NCBI RefSeq assembly: GCF_015832195.1
Contig: NC_052027.1
Location: 12,458,149-12,522,148 of the forward strand
Source: Motacilla alba alba
Taxonomy: Eukaryota > Chordata > Aves > Passeriformes > Motacillidae
Direction of reading: 5' to 3'
DNA length: 64,000 nt
Shown piece by piece: positions 48,101-59,072 of this stretch. The notes beneath the pieces were generated by a model that saw nothing but the letters and a program-made list of their open reading frames with translations, had not been told where the DNA came from and did not search any database. How positions within the stretch are numbered: position 1 is the first letter of the stretch; the number at the start of each line of letters is the position of its first letter. The translations under genes were made by a program, and so were the position numbers.

Positions 48101-51027
48101 TTTGCAACTGGAGTATGTCTCTACAGAAAGCAGCAAATTAAAACCAAAGAATGCTACACACAGGGGTCTTTTCCTGTCTTACTGGGGCACAGAGCCTTTC
48201 CTGACTCCGAATCTAATTATTGATGCAGCCCTGAGCATGTGTGCAAAACATAAAAGCAGGCATCGTTATGACTTCGTGCTTTAGTTTCCCCATCTATAAA
48301 ATGAGACTGGTAATACAGATTTTTCTTTGAGAACTCTGTGTTTCATGAATATTTGTCACATTTCTCAAGGCATAATGATTTAACAGTTGCCTTGAACAAG
48401 ATGGGTATTCATAATAACTGATAGATTTGATTAAAATTTCGATTCAATTTTATGGCTTGAGGTGTTTTCTTATCAGTTGATAACCTTTCACTTGAGCTGG
48501 CCAGATCATTTGAAACTATGGCATGCTATGATACCGATGATTCCATGGAAACAGAATTTTTGTGACCCGTGACACAGGTGGAAATGTTCATGCCCTTGCT
48601 AGGAGTGTCTACATCCATTTCACACTTGTTAGTTTTGTTCTTAAGGTTTGATCCTGGAAGATGGTTCTTCCTCTATTTTATGCTCAGTGCTCATCCCATA
48701 GATAAACCATCCCCATGGAAGTGGGACAATTTCATGTAAGTGTGAACTTTCAAAAGATCTGATTTTCTGTCTTCGGAGATCTGCTGGATGAAGTTCCAGA
48801 AGACCCTCACTGAGACTTCAGTGAGACTGAGGGATTTCTGTTCTGGGATCTCTTGTAGCACATTGTCTGCTTGGTTCACTGCAGCTGATGCTCCTTTCCT
48901 AACAGTGGGCAGTGTCTGTCTGTAACAGGAGTTATTGACTTATTGCAATATTGTGATATTGCAGTAGTCATGATTGTCTGACTCAGCTGAATACACTGCA
49001 AGCCTGATGCATCCTTTCTGCCCCAAAGGGAGCTGTTTGAATGATTTCTTTTGCAATTAAGGTCAGTCTCTCTTGGGAGAGAATTCATTGCTAGAAATAT
49101 GAACTATGGATGGAGCATAAGTCCAAGAATGAATTTTCTCTGAGCAATAGAAAGATTTTGTAGGGAGTTTTTAACCATATTACTGGAAATTTTTGATCCA
49201 TGAGTTTTCATGTTTCTATAGGAATTGCTGAGTTCTCACTGTCTCCTCCATCTGGGAACAGCTGCTCAGAAAGGAGAAGGAAAAAAAAAAACCCAGATTT
49301 TTAACTTTAAGCAAGACGGGAGAGTGGCAACCAAAACCAGCTGTAGAATGCAGGATATTGATACCCATGACTTTTGGATATTATGCATTCTATACTGCTC
49401 AGAAACAAGAGACTGTTGTAAAAAGGACAAAAGAACCTACAGACAAGCAGAGTCCCCACAGCCACTTTTGCCCTTCCATGAGCTCGCAGCAGTTTGGAGC
49501 CTCCAGTTAGAAACATTAACTGCAGTCATTTGATTCCTGCCTCTCCACTACTGTTTTCCACCAAAGAATTCAGTGGAAATTATTCTAAATGGATCTGAAG
49601 CAATGCAATACTTCTGTATTCAGCCAGTGCACTCAGAGGATAAGCTGGACATGGTGGCAGCACGGAGGAATTGTTTTTCAGACGTGTCGTTTGTTATTAG
49701 CTTAGGCTGGACTGTTGGGAAGGAAGTATCAGTGCTGGTTTTGTCAGATGGCATCTTTGCTTTGTGCTGCTAGGTTTGAGCTCTCAGTAAATATGACCAA
49801 TCATTTTGGTGCTTTCTGGATACTGCCAGTGTAACCAGGGGCAGCTGTGAGTTCTTCAGTTGTTCTGCTAGCAAGGCATTGGCACTATTTGTTGCGTGTC
49901 TGTTTTTGTTAAAAACATCACAGGCTAACGCATCAATAGATCAGATAATGCTAATTTTGTCCTCACTTAAAAATTACAGCTTCTCCAGCAGTCTAGATCT
50001 CAGTTAACAGAAAAAGCCAAACAGTTTCCCCCGTGGTTTAGAAGATTTAATTGCAGATCAATGGCATTATGTTCAACAGGGAATCCTTGCTTGTCACAGG
50101 TGGTTATGGGAAGCAGAGTTATTTACTGACCTGTAAATGAACTGTGGATATGTCTTCCTTTCTTTAGCCATGAAGCTGTGGTATTTTATGTCCTTTGTAA
50201 TTCATTCAAACATAAAAGGGCTAGTTATTTACAGGTTTTATGCAGCCTGACTTGATTAAAAATAAAAATGCTTATATAGTTTTCAAGCCTGTTAGATGAC
50301 TTCTGAGTAATGCAAGGAGAAAGTAAAGCAGGAATACCCAGACTAAAGTGTGTGGTGTACAGAGAAAAATGTGCTAAACTTCCATTCTGGCCTGGATGTA
50401 CTTGACCATCAAAACCATCTCATAAAAATCAGTGGAATTCCACCTAGAGACTTAATATTACCTTTTTCAGAATTCCAGCCTGTGGAGGAAATGGAGATCA
50501 AAAGTAAGAACCTTTTTTATCCCAGAGCAGCAAAGAACAATGGCCTAATCTGTAATTTTTGCTAAAAAAAAATGTTTAATGTAAAAAGTGTAATTTCTGT
50601 TCATGTCACAGTGGAGGGTGTTAGTCTTCCTAAAGTTACAAACCTGTTTTTGAGTGCCAGGGCTGTGATCCATCAACTTAAACAAACAGTTTAAGAAAGC
50701 TTTATCATATTATTTTCACCACTAGTCACAAAGCATGGAAAACCTATGATGGGTGTAAAACCAATAGTAGTTAAAAATTACCAGCTGGTCATGTTTCCTT
50801 TCAACTGATTGCCTTAGTGGTGGCTTCACACACTTTTAAAATCCAAACTGTAATTAATGTCTTTTATAAAATACTGATGGGTTTTTCTGTTCCATTAGGG
50901 TGATGTTTTGTCCAAGATCAACCATAGCAAACAGAATGTACTAAAATCAAGGTTTTCAAAACAACTGCAGTTAAGTGATACGTAAAAGTGATGTATGACA
51001 AGGCCCTGGGCTGTCTCATCTGAAACT

Positions 51028-51104
51028 GAAGTGAGGGCTACTTTGAGCAGAGGGTTAGGCCTAGTGATCCATCAGGTCTCTTCCAAGCTGAATCATTCTT
51101 GGAG
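51028..51104 (+). mobile_element. short CR1-like 3' fragment
   Basis: TTTGAGCAGAGGGTTAGGCC followed by GTGATCCATCAGGTCTCTTC and AAGCTGAATCATTCTT resembles the last about 75 bases of a CR1 copy. Confidence 0.6.
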
Positions 51105-51394
51105 GAGCCTCGGACTGCTCTGTCTCTTACATGACTTTGAGGCAAAGGAGAGGGAATTGATGTAATTTACTGATATATTAGACCACCTTGTATTTGATAT
51201 TTATCAGAAATGTGATTTATTTTATTTTAAAGAAAAGTGTTTCATCAAAGCATGTGATGTCAGAATTAACTCCAGTTGAAAAAATTGAAATATTTATTGC
51301 CACATACGACTTCCTTTGCATTTTCTGCAATTGAAAATATTATGGTAGGATATTCTTTCAGCTTGTCTTGCTTAATTAAAGAGTAATTAAAGAG

Positions 51395-51721
51395 TAGCTG
51401 TGGGAGCTGGTGGTGTTTAGCCTGGAGGAGGCTTAGAGGTGACCTTATCACCCTCTACAGCTACCTGAAAGGAGATTGTAGCCTGTGGGGTCTCTTCTCC
51501 CAGACAGTAACAGGACAAGAAGACTTAAACTGTGCCAGGGGAGGGTGAGGTTGGTCATTGGGAGGAATTTCTTTAGAGTAAGGATTATTAGACTTTGGAA
51601 TGGACTGCCCAGGGAGATGGAAGAGTCACTGTCCCTTGAAAAGGTTTAAGGAAAGATTGGGCATGGCACTTGATGATCTCAGAGGTGTTTTCCAACCTAG
51701 TGATTCTGTGATTCTATAATG
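51395..51721 (+). mobile_element. CR1-like LINE 3' fragment next to the IL17RD CpG island
   Basis: Landmarks include TTTAGCCTGGAGGAGGCTTA, GGACTGCCCAGGGAGATGGA, and the terminal direct repeats GTGATTCTGTGATTCTAT typical of CR1 3' ends. About 330 bases; it ends some 440 bases before the IL17RD ATG. Confidence 0.8.
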
Positions 51722-52160
51722 CATGAAATCATGTCAAAGATATATGACTGGTCTTCCTTGGTGCTTCTCTTCCTTGCAATGTAGTGAGTGGATCAGGAAT
51801 GTGGTACCGCAGCACGGAACGAAGATGGGATCGGCCCGGTACTGGCTTGATCTCCTGATTTGCAGGAAGGCAGCAGCAGCCCGCCGGTGTTCGGGGAGCG
51901 GGGGGGCTCCCCGGGAAGGGAAGGGAAGGGTGTAAGGCAAAGCAGCCGGAAGGGATTCTGCTCCCTCCCATTGTTGCCGTTCGCAGGAGTGGAGCGGGGC
52001 GGGGGCGGCGGGGCCGGGGCTCGGGCGCACCCCCCGCCCCCGGGCCGGGCGCGCATGCACACACGGCCGCGGAGTCAGCCAGCCGGACAGACCGACAGCG
52101 CGGCACAGCGGCACGCACCGGGCGGCAGCAGCGCCGCCCGCGCCGGGCTCGCTGCGGACC

Positions 52161-52286
52161 ATGGCACCGGGGCTGCAGCTCGGCTCCTTCCTCCTCGCCC
52201 TCGCCGGCTGCCTCGGCGCTGCCCGGCTCGCTGCGGGAGCTGCCGGCGGCAGGCGGGGCCCGGCGGCCGATGCGTGCGCAGGGAGG
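52161..52286 (+). CDS. IL17RD: IL17RD (Sef) coding exon 1, partial gene
   Basis: ATG in a perfect ACCATGG context opens MAPGLQLGSFLLALAGCLGA, a signal peptide, and the exon ends in phase 0 after residue 42 at a GTGAGC donor. The pattern MAP-LQL...CL...LA-A-G...AD-C--R follows the mammalian IL17RD N-terminus as I recall it, and the gene lies beside HESX1 as in human. Family knowledge: a single-pass receptor with extracellular Ig/FnIII-like domains and a cytoplasmic SEFIR domain, an inhibitor of FGF/ERK signalling and a modulator of IL-17 signalling. No later exon was found in the window, so the rest lies to the right. Confidence 0.85.
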
Positions 52287-52288
52287 GT

Positions 52289-52313
52289 GAGCGGAGCGGA
52301 GCGGAGCGGAGCG
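52289..52313. repeat. (GAGCG)5 pentanucleotide repeat at the IL17RD donor
   Basis: Five perfect GAGCG units that begin inside the intron 1 donor GTGAGC itself. Confidence 0.85.
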
Positions 52314-55300
52314 GCGGGCGCGGGGCTCTCGCAGGGCGCGGGGTTCGCGGGGTTCCGCGGGGCTCTGCAGCCGCTCCGGGCGTGCGGGAGGGAGGGAGGG
52401 AGCGGCTGCCCTGGGGACACTTCTGCAGCAAATAACGCTGCCCCGGGGCTCTGCATCTGGAAGTTAATTGCGGCCGGGAGAGAGGGTGGCATTTCCCCGC
52501 AAGGGAATTTATGGGTTTCTCGCCGAGGGCAGAGGCGGCTCGTAGCCGGCGAGTGTGAAGAAGTCACTCAACAGGTCCTTTACCAAAGCGCTCTCCACTT
52601 CCCCGAGCCGACCTGGATAAAAGCGATCGCTGGGGCTTTGTTATTTTAATGATTCGAGGCCGGCTTCGGGTCTTAGCTCCGGGCCTGATCATTATACAGA
52701 GGATGTAGGAAATTTACGGGAGGGGGAAGAGGGGAGGAAGGTGATAAACGTTTTGTTACTGGTCTTTGCCTTTTGTTCCCCTTTCTGCTGTGTTTTGCTG
52801 TCAGACTTTTCTCGATTGCTTTTCATATTTTTTTTTTTTAATATACTTTTAACAACTTTTGAGTTGTGTGTTTTGGTTCGTTCCTTTCCTTTCTCCCGAT
52901 GGCTGGTTTCAGGTTTAGTTGAAGCGTGGTGATCCGGGAATACTGCAGGGAACACAACTGACTTTCATTGCTTTTCCTTTTTGTTAGACTGTCACTAAGG
53001 ATTTTCTTGGTTTCAGATCAGATCCTTTGAGAACGTTGCTGCAACACAGAGTTCAGAAGTTTGTAGGGCATAGTTTAGAAAGGCGAAAGCATCGGGAAAT
53101 ATGTAAAAAGAGAGTGTGAAAAAACAAACTTCAAACCCTGATAAAGTTCAAGATCTAAACCTTTGCGTTGGATGGAACAGTTACAGTTTTAGACTCCTCT
53201 GTTTGGTCTTTTTAGCAGAATTAGCGATAAAATGTTTTGGCTCGGTACTTCTATTGTGTGTTTCACAAGGCATGGGCAGGGTACTCAACAGGCTCATAAC
53301 ACCTCTGTATATTTGTGTCAAGTTTTCCATCTTCTTCTAAGTTAATTATCACTATTACAAGTCATAGTACTTGACTTGTAATGCACTTGAATTAATGTAT
53401 ATTGTATAGAAATATGCAGATGTAGTTTGTTCTGGATTTTTTTTTTTGCTTGCATAATGTCACTGTGTGTGTCAAGCAGGAATCTATCATAATGTAATTC
53501 TTTTAATACAATGATTTTGACTGACTTTTAAATCAGCAAAACTTACATTCTTTCCAATTAGCTTAACCCTCCCTTTGTCTTTATTGCTCACAACTAATGG
53601 ACCATTTTAGCTTTTAAAATATTTGTAGTAGTTTCTGGTTCTATTGCATTTTCAGCTTCAAGTTCAGACTTCCCTGGCCAATTTATCAGATCCCTTGTCT
53701 GATTGTGTAGTTATAATTTTGTGGTCTGATTTTGCAATACCACCCTTGCACACGATTGCCCCTGTATTGCAGGCAGGGCAGCATTTATTAGAGTAATGAC
53801 TGCAGGATGGTACCCATTGTCTCAGTTATGTGGTATTTATCTTGGGCTGCATGTAGGTTTTGAGTAGACTTGACATGCTATTAAATGACTGATGGCCCCT
53901 CTAACACATTGTCTGCTCTGGAGCAGGGCTGCCTTTGAAGTAGTACCCTGTAGGAAGTAAAGAGACTATTTGCTCTATTAAAATTCCTTGGTATTTCCTC
54001 TGTTTAACCACAGGCCACTTCCCCTCTGCCACTCTAAACACTGCAGGGACACTGACTGATTGAAAAGACACAAGCCCTAAGTAATTGTATCCTATTCAAA
54101 TAGTTATTCTTCTTGCAGGTTATTTATAAGTAGTGTCTAATTAATGTATCTTAAGGGCATGAATAAATCTTAACATTTTATATAGAGAAAGTAAAAACGT
54201 CTAGTTTGCATTAAATGAAGTGGTTGAATTGAAGTAATTCTCAAGGGTATAAATAATCTATAAGTATATAATTTAACATTTAATGATTGTTCAAGGAGAA
54301 ATAAAATGTAGCTAGCTGGGTTTGTATGTGCATTTAGATACAGGTACATTTGGTATTTTCCTCTGCTAAAATTGTAAATGTGGGTTGCAGTTCCCTGTGC
54401 TGAATCTTTTTTCATCATTTGAGTATTAGTTTTGAGAATCTGTGTTCCATTTTTCTCCATACACACATAGTTAATATACATACATGCACAAGTAATCCAC
54501 AAGTTTCTTTCACTGTACAAAATACAGTTTTAAGTATCCTCGATATTTTGTAGCAGTAAAAAACTGACTTAATGAGAGCATATTACTGGACTATGGTTAA
54601 AACAGTTTGATGAGGAAGTATTTGTTGGCTTTATTCATAGCTCCTGAAACTATTAAAATCTAACGTTTTCAAAACTAAAAATAAAATCACATTCTAGATG
54701 TGATTTTTTGTTTGTTTTACAACGTCCATCACAAAATACATTCATAGCCTGTATTATACATCTTCTCTGGTAATACACTGGCATTTGTCTTGCAAACTCT
54801 ATATGTGTGTAGCAGGAAAGCAATTAATATCAGGACAAGTAACATTACTGTGGCTAAGAATGACCAGATTTCAGTGGGTTCAGGATTGTAGAATTTGGGT
54901 TCACTTTGCTTGGTGTAGGATTCCTTTCAAAATGGAACACATTTTGATGTGTTCCAACACTTAAAATTATTTCCCATTAGGGTGGACATTTGCTTAAAGT
55001 AGAATAGTACTGCAGAGTAGTTTTCCATATGGATGATCTTAGGACATCACACCCATACCTTTATCCAGAATAAAAGTGTTTCAGAGAAGGGCCTGTTTTA
55101 ATCTAGAGTAAGTGTGTCCACATGGGGAGCTATTCTGGAAAAGTAGACCCTGAATTTCTCTCATGCTATAAACAAGCCACGAGGTGCACAGAGAAGACAG
55201 ATGTGTGATCTGAGGATGATTTGAATATATTTCAGATTCATTTATTCGGTGTTAAACACATGAGCAACTTTACTCTCAAGTTGTTTTGTAGATTCTAATG

Positions 55301-58300
55301 GGACTACACACATGAGTAATTTTTTTCATATGTTTAATTCCTCTGAAGTTCCTGGCATTAAATCATGTTCAGTATAAAGCTTAAATTTAATGTGACTGTA
55401 TGATGAGGAAGAATAAAAAATGCAGCATTTTACCAGCCCTCCCCTCCTTGTTAGCAGAGAGTTGTGCCTTCCTTTGCTCTGCTTGGCAAAGCTGCTCAGA
55501 CAGCCTGGAGGGCTCTGTTCCCATGCATTCTCCCTGAAACTCCCCGTGTCCCCTTCTGTGCTCTTTATGTAAGGAACTTTCTATTTCCTTTTCGCTTCAG
55601 AGCAGAGACACTGAAGATTTCCTACTGTTCCACTATTGGGAGCTCTGCCTGCCTCATTATTCTTTAGGCTCATGCTGCTGTGTCCCTACGTTTATCTCCT
55701 CAAGCATACCAAAGTAGACTTGTACTTCTCCACAGTCAGGAATCTACCAGGCACAGAGCTAGGTCATTCAGAAATACTTTTCCCAGCTCAGGACATGTTT
55801 TGAGAACTTTATTTTGTAGGAAAAATACCCTGTAAAATGGTAAGAAATTACCAAAGTTGAAATTTCTTCTATTTCATGTTATTTCTTTCCAACAGTTAAA
55901 AACCCCCAGATTTTCTCTTGCAGAGTATTAAAAAATTTTAAAAGGTATTAGGCAGAAGACAGCCCTTCGATGGAGCATGGTGGAAGGTGTTAATGCTTGC
56001 CATCAGGGTGTTCTTTAATCTGTAGACAGTTTCAGAGCTGCTTTAAAGCTCTGCAGACCAGATGCCAGCAGCTCCCTGTCTGCCATTTTTTGGGAATTTA
56101 TGGAATCAATAGATTTCTCTCCCTGGCATCCAGAACAATGTGATAGCATTTCAGAATTGATGAGATGTGTCACTTAAAGCTTCCTGTGTTCTGTGATGAG
56201 ATACAATGCAACATGTGGAGTGCAAGGCTTTGCAGGCATGGTCAGTCATGCAGGTAGGCATCTGTATCACTTTTGTTTAGTTAGAGTTTGGCTTCAGGGT
56301 CCCTTCAGGGTTTGTGTTGGGGTTTTCTTTTGAATTTCATTTATTGAATGATGTAGCAGAGAATGAGACCCCATTCCTACTCTAGTGTCAAAAAGTGTTG
56401 ATGACACTCTGCCTATTTAAATGATTTTAAAAGTGCACAAAGTAGCATAAATATGCTCGTGTTTAAAGTCACAGATGACTGTTTCCTCAGGGACTGTGAG
56501 GCTCTGCAGTTTAATGCTGTTTTCAGAATGAGCATTCAAATGCATGACCTAGAGGAAAAACTATGGAAACATATGTTTATGTAATTGAAACTAACTCTCA
56601 GTATTGACAACGAAATCGTGTATTTCCAACAAAATTGTGTATTTTCTTATGTGTTTGCATGGAACTGGGCAATCTGAATGTGATGATAATTCATCAGCTG
56701 TTGATTTAACAGGGTTTCTGCAGTTGGAGTCGCTCGGGATTGTTACAGATTTGATTGATTTCCTCTCTAGAATGTGTCCCTTACTTTAGATGCTGAACTC
56801 CACTCTCTGTCTTACTTCCCCTCAAAATCTGTTTTTCAGTAACTACGAGTATTGAAACTGCTGGGGCAGACTTGTTAATTTAAAATCTTGAGACATTTAT
56901 TTAAGAGCGAGTTCTGCTTTAACAGATTAATACTTTATAGTCCATGGGTGAGAGGATGTTAAGCTGTCATGATTAGATGATACTAGCTTTTCTTGAGTTA
57001 ATTACTTGGTAATGTTAATATAACATGGATGTTACTTACTTAAAACTGCAACATTTAAAGGGTGTTTAATAAGGACCGGCTGTCCAGCAGATCAGTCTAA
57101 AGATGATGAAACAAAGCTTTGATGTGAGCTTGCCTGCTTAATTATGCTCAAAGGCTGAATTTTACCCATAAATTTAGCATGTGTTTTTAGAAGCAAACAA
57201 GAGGAGTGTGAAGTATTCCTGTAGAACTGTTAAGCTTGAATGCCATTTTTATTTTTTAAAAGTAAATTTTTTTCAAGTATATTGCTTTGATTTTATATTT
57301 ACTGCTATCTGTATAATGAGGTATATCTGAAATACATTTTTTCTAAAAGTTTAAGTTAGTGCTAATGTTCCTATAGCAGTTTTTACATTGTTGTTTTTAT
57401 ATTTAAAAATAAATATTATTCATTAATACATCACACCTAGGAAAAACCACATAAAAGTAGTATGAGTTACATGAATGCTTATTTTTATATCCTTATCTCT
57501 ATATGAATTATAAAAAAGGATTGAATGGAAGTTTAAGTTACAGTAACCTAAAATACTGTTAGATCAGTACATCTGAAGTATTTAGGTTTTAGGTTAGGGT
57601 AATGTGAGACTTTATTTAAGGGTCAAAATTTAAGTGCAGACTTGAAAAAGAATTTTATCCTCTCATGCATATAGTATTTTATAATTGTTTCACTGTCCTC
57701 CCCAGCTCTCCTCAAAAGGAGTGCCACATCCTGACACACAATATTTCTATGTGATTTTATCATAAAAACTTTGACCAGATATATACTTATTGAAGTAGTG
57801 AATACAGGCATATGCCAGTAATGGATAGGTTCATTGCAATATTCATACAACAGAAACACAGTTATTATCACTCTGGTTAGCCAAAATTCTGCCAACCAAA
57901 CCAGGGTATAAATATATATTTTAACATGCTTCAACTTGTTTCTCTTAGTAAATTTTGGTGTCATGTCCAAGACACCATTTATGGATTTTAAAGGTACTTT
58001 GTTCTCCTGTCACCTCTCATCTCTGCATGGTAGATTCCAGGAGTGTGAGAAAAATCAAATGTGCAAGTTGGGATTTGTTCTCCCAAAATTTGATTTGATT
58101 ATTAAAAATAATTAAAGCTTGGATTAGAGTTTTATCAGGCATCAGCACATGTTCCAGGAGGTGCTGTGTTCTCTGAAATTCTCTCACTTGAAGGCTACTA
58201 CAATATTATGTCACTATTGGCTTTGAAGAATTGTTCCAGACATTCTATTTTTATTATTTCTCCTTGGGCTGGTTTTCAGTGAGACAGTAAATCTGCTTTT

Positions 58301-58558
58301 GGGATGCGTCACTCATACTCCAATGAGCCCAAATAAATGTGAGAGGTAGCTTTGTCCTGGGTGATTCCATGCTACATCAGGTATCATACCTGAAAGCCTA
58401 AACTCTGGGATGTGTGTTCTGGTTGATGGAGGAGAACCAGAACTGTGTGTGTGTGACCGATCGGAGTCAAATCCGTTCCTCTGGGTGCGGTGCCCGCGGA
58501 GCGCTGCCCCTGCGCTGCCTGGCGCAGCCTTTGGTGGCAGCGCGAATGAGCGATACAG

Positions 58559-59072
58559 CGGCCCGGGGCTCTGTCCCTTCCTCCTGCCCGGGGCTCTGTC
58601 CCTTCCTCCTGCCCGGGGGTCTGTCCTTCCCTGCTGCCCCTGCCCGGGGGTCTGTCCCTTCCTCCTGCCCGGCCGTCTGTCCTTCCCTGCTACCCCTGCC
58701 CAGGGGTCTGTCCGTCCCTCCCTCCTGCCCGGGGGTCTGTCCGTCCCTGCTGCCCCTGCCCGGGGCCCTACCCGCGGGTCTGTCCTTCCCCGCTGCCCCT
58801 GCCCGGGGCTCTGTCCCTCCTGCCCGGGGCTCTGTCCCTCCTGCCCGGGGCTCTGTCCCTCCTGCCCGGGGCTCTGTCCCTCCTGCCCGGGGCTCTGTCC
58901 CTCCTGCCCGGGGCTCTGTCCCTCCTGCCCAGGGCTCTGTCCCTCCTGCCCAGGGCTCTGTCCCTCCCCGCTGCCGCTGCCCAGGGCTCTGTCCCTCCTG
59001 CCCGGGGCTCTGTCCCTCCTGCCTGGGGCTCTGTCCCTCCTGCCCGGGGCTCTGTCCCTCCCCGCTGCCCCG
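58559..59072. repeat. GC-rich minisatellite, about 20 units with a 21-base core
   Basis: The core unit starts GCCCGGGGCTCTGTCCCTCC and ends in T (21 bases). Units of 25 and about 31 bases occupy the left half; homogeneous 21-base units run from 58801 to 58947 and again from 58979 to 59041. CpG-rich flanking DNA begins near 58457. Open frames of about 285 codons on both strands are an artefact of a repeat length divisible by three. Confidence 0.95.

Larger units (their letters stand above)
40680..51394. other. HESX1-IL17RD intergenic region
   Basis: About 10.7 kb of mostly AT-rich DNA. It holds CR1-like fragments (44936-45185, 51028-51104) and an isolated GC-rich patch at 44617-44690. I recognise no coding exon on either strand; the short open frames have no family signature. 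Confidence 0.5.
51880..52420 (+). promoter_or_regulatory. IL17RD: IL17RD CpG-island promoter
   Basis: Dense CpG and G+C across the IL17RD first exon and about 280 bases upstream, TATA-less. GC boxes (GGGGCGGGGGCGG-like) and an NRF1-like GCGCATGC at 52051 are visible. Open frames on both strands here are compositional. Confidence 0.8.

Noticed and set aside
51734..52649. Open frames of 277 and 191 codons around the IL17RD first exon.
   Set aside because: Compositional shadows of the CpG island; the plus-strand frame with the signal peptide and donor is the real exon.
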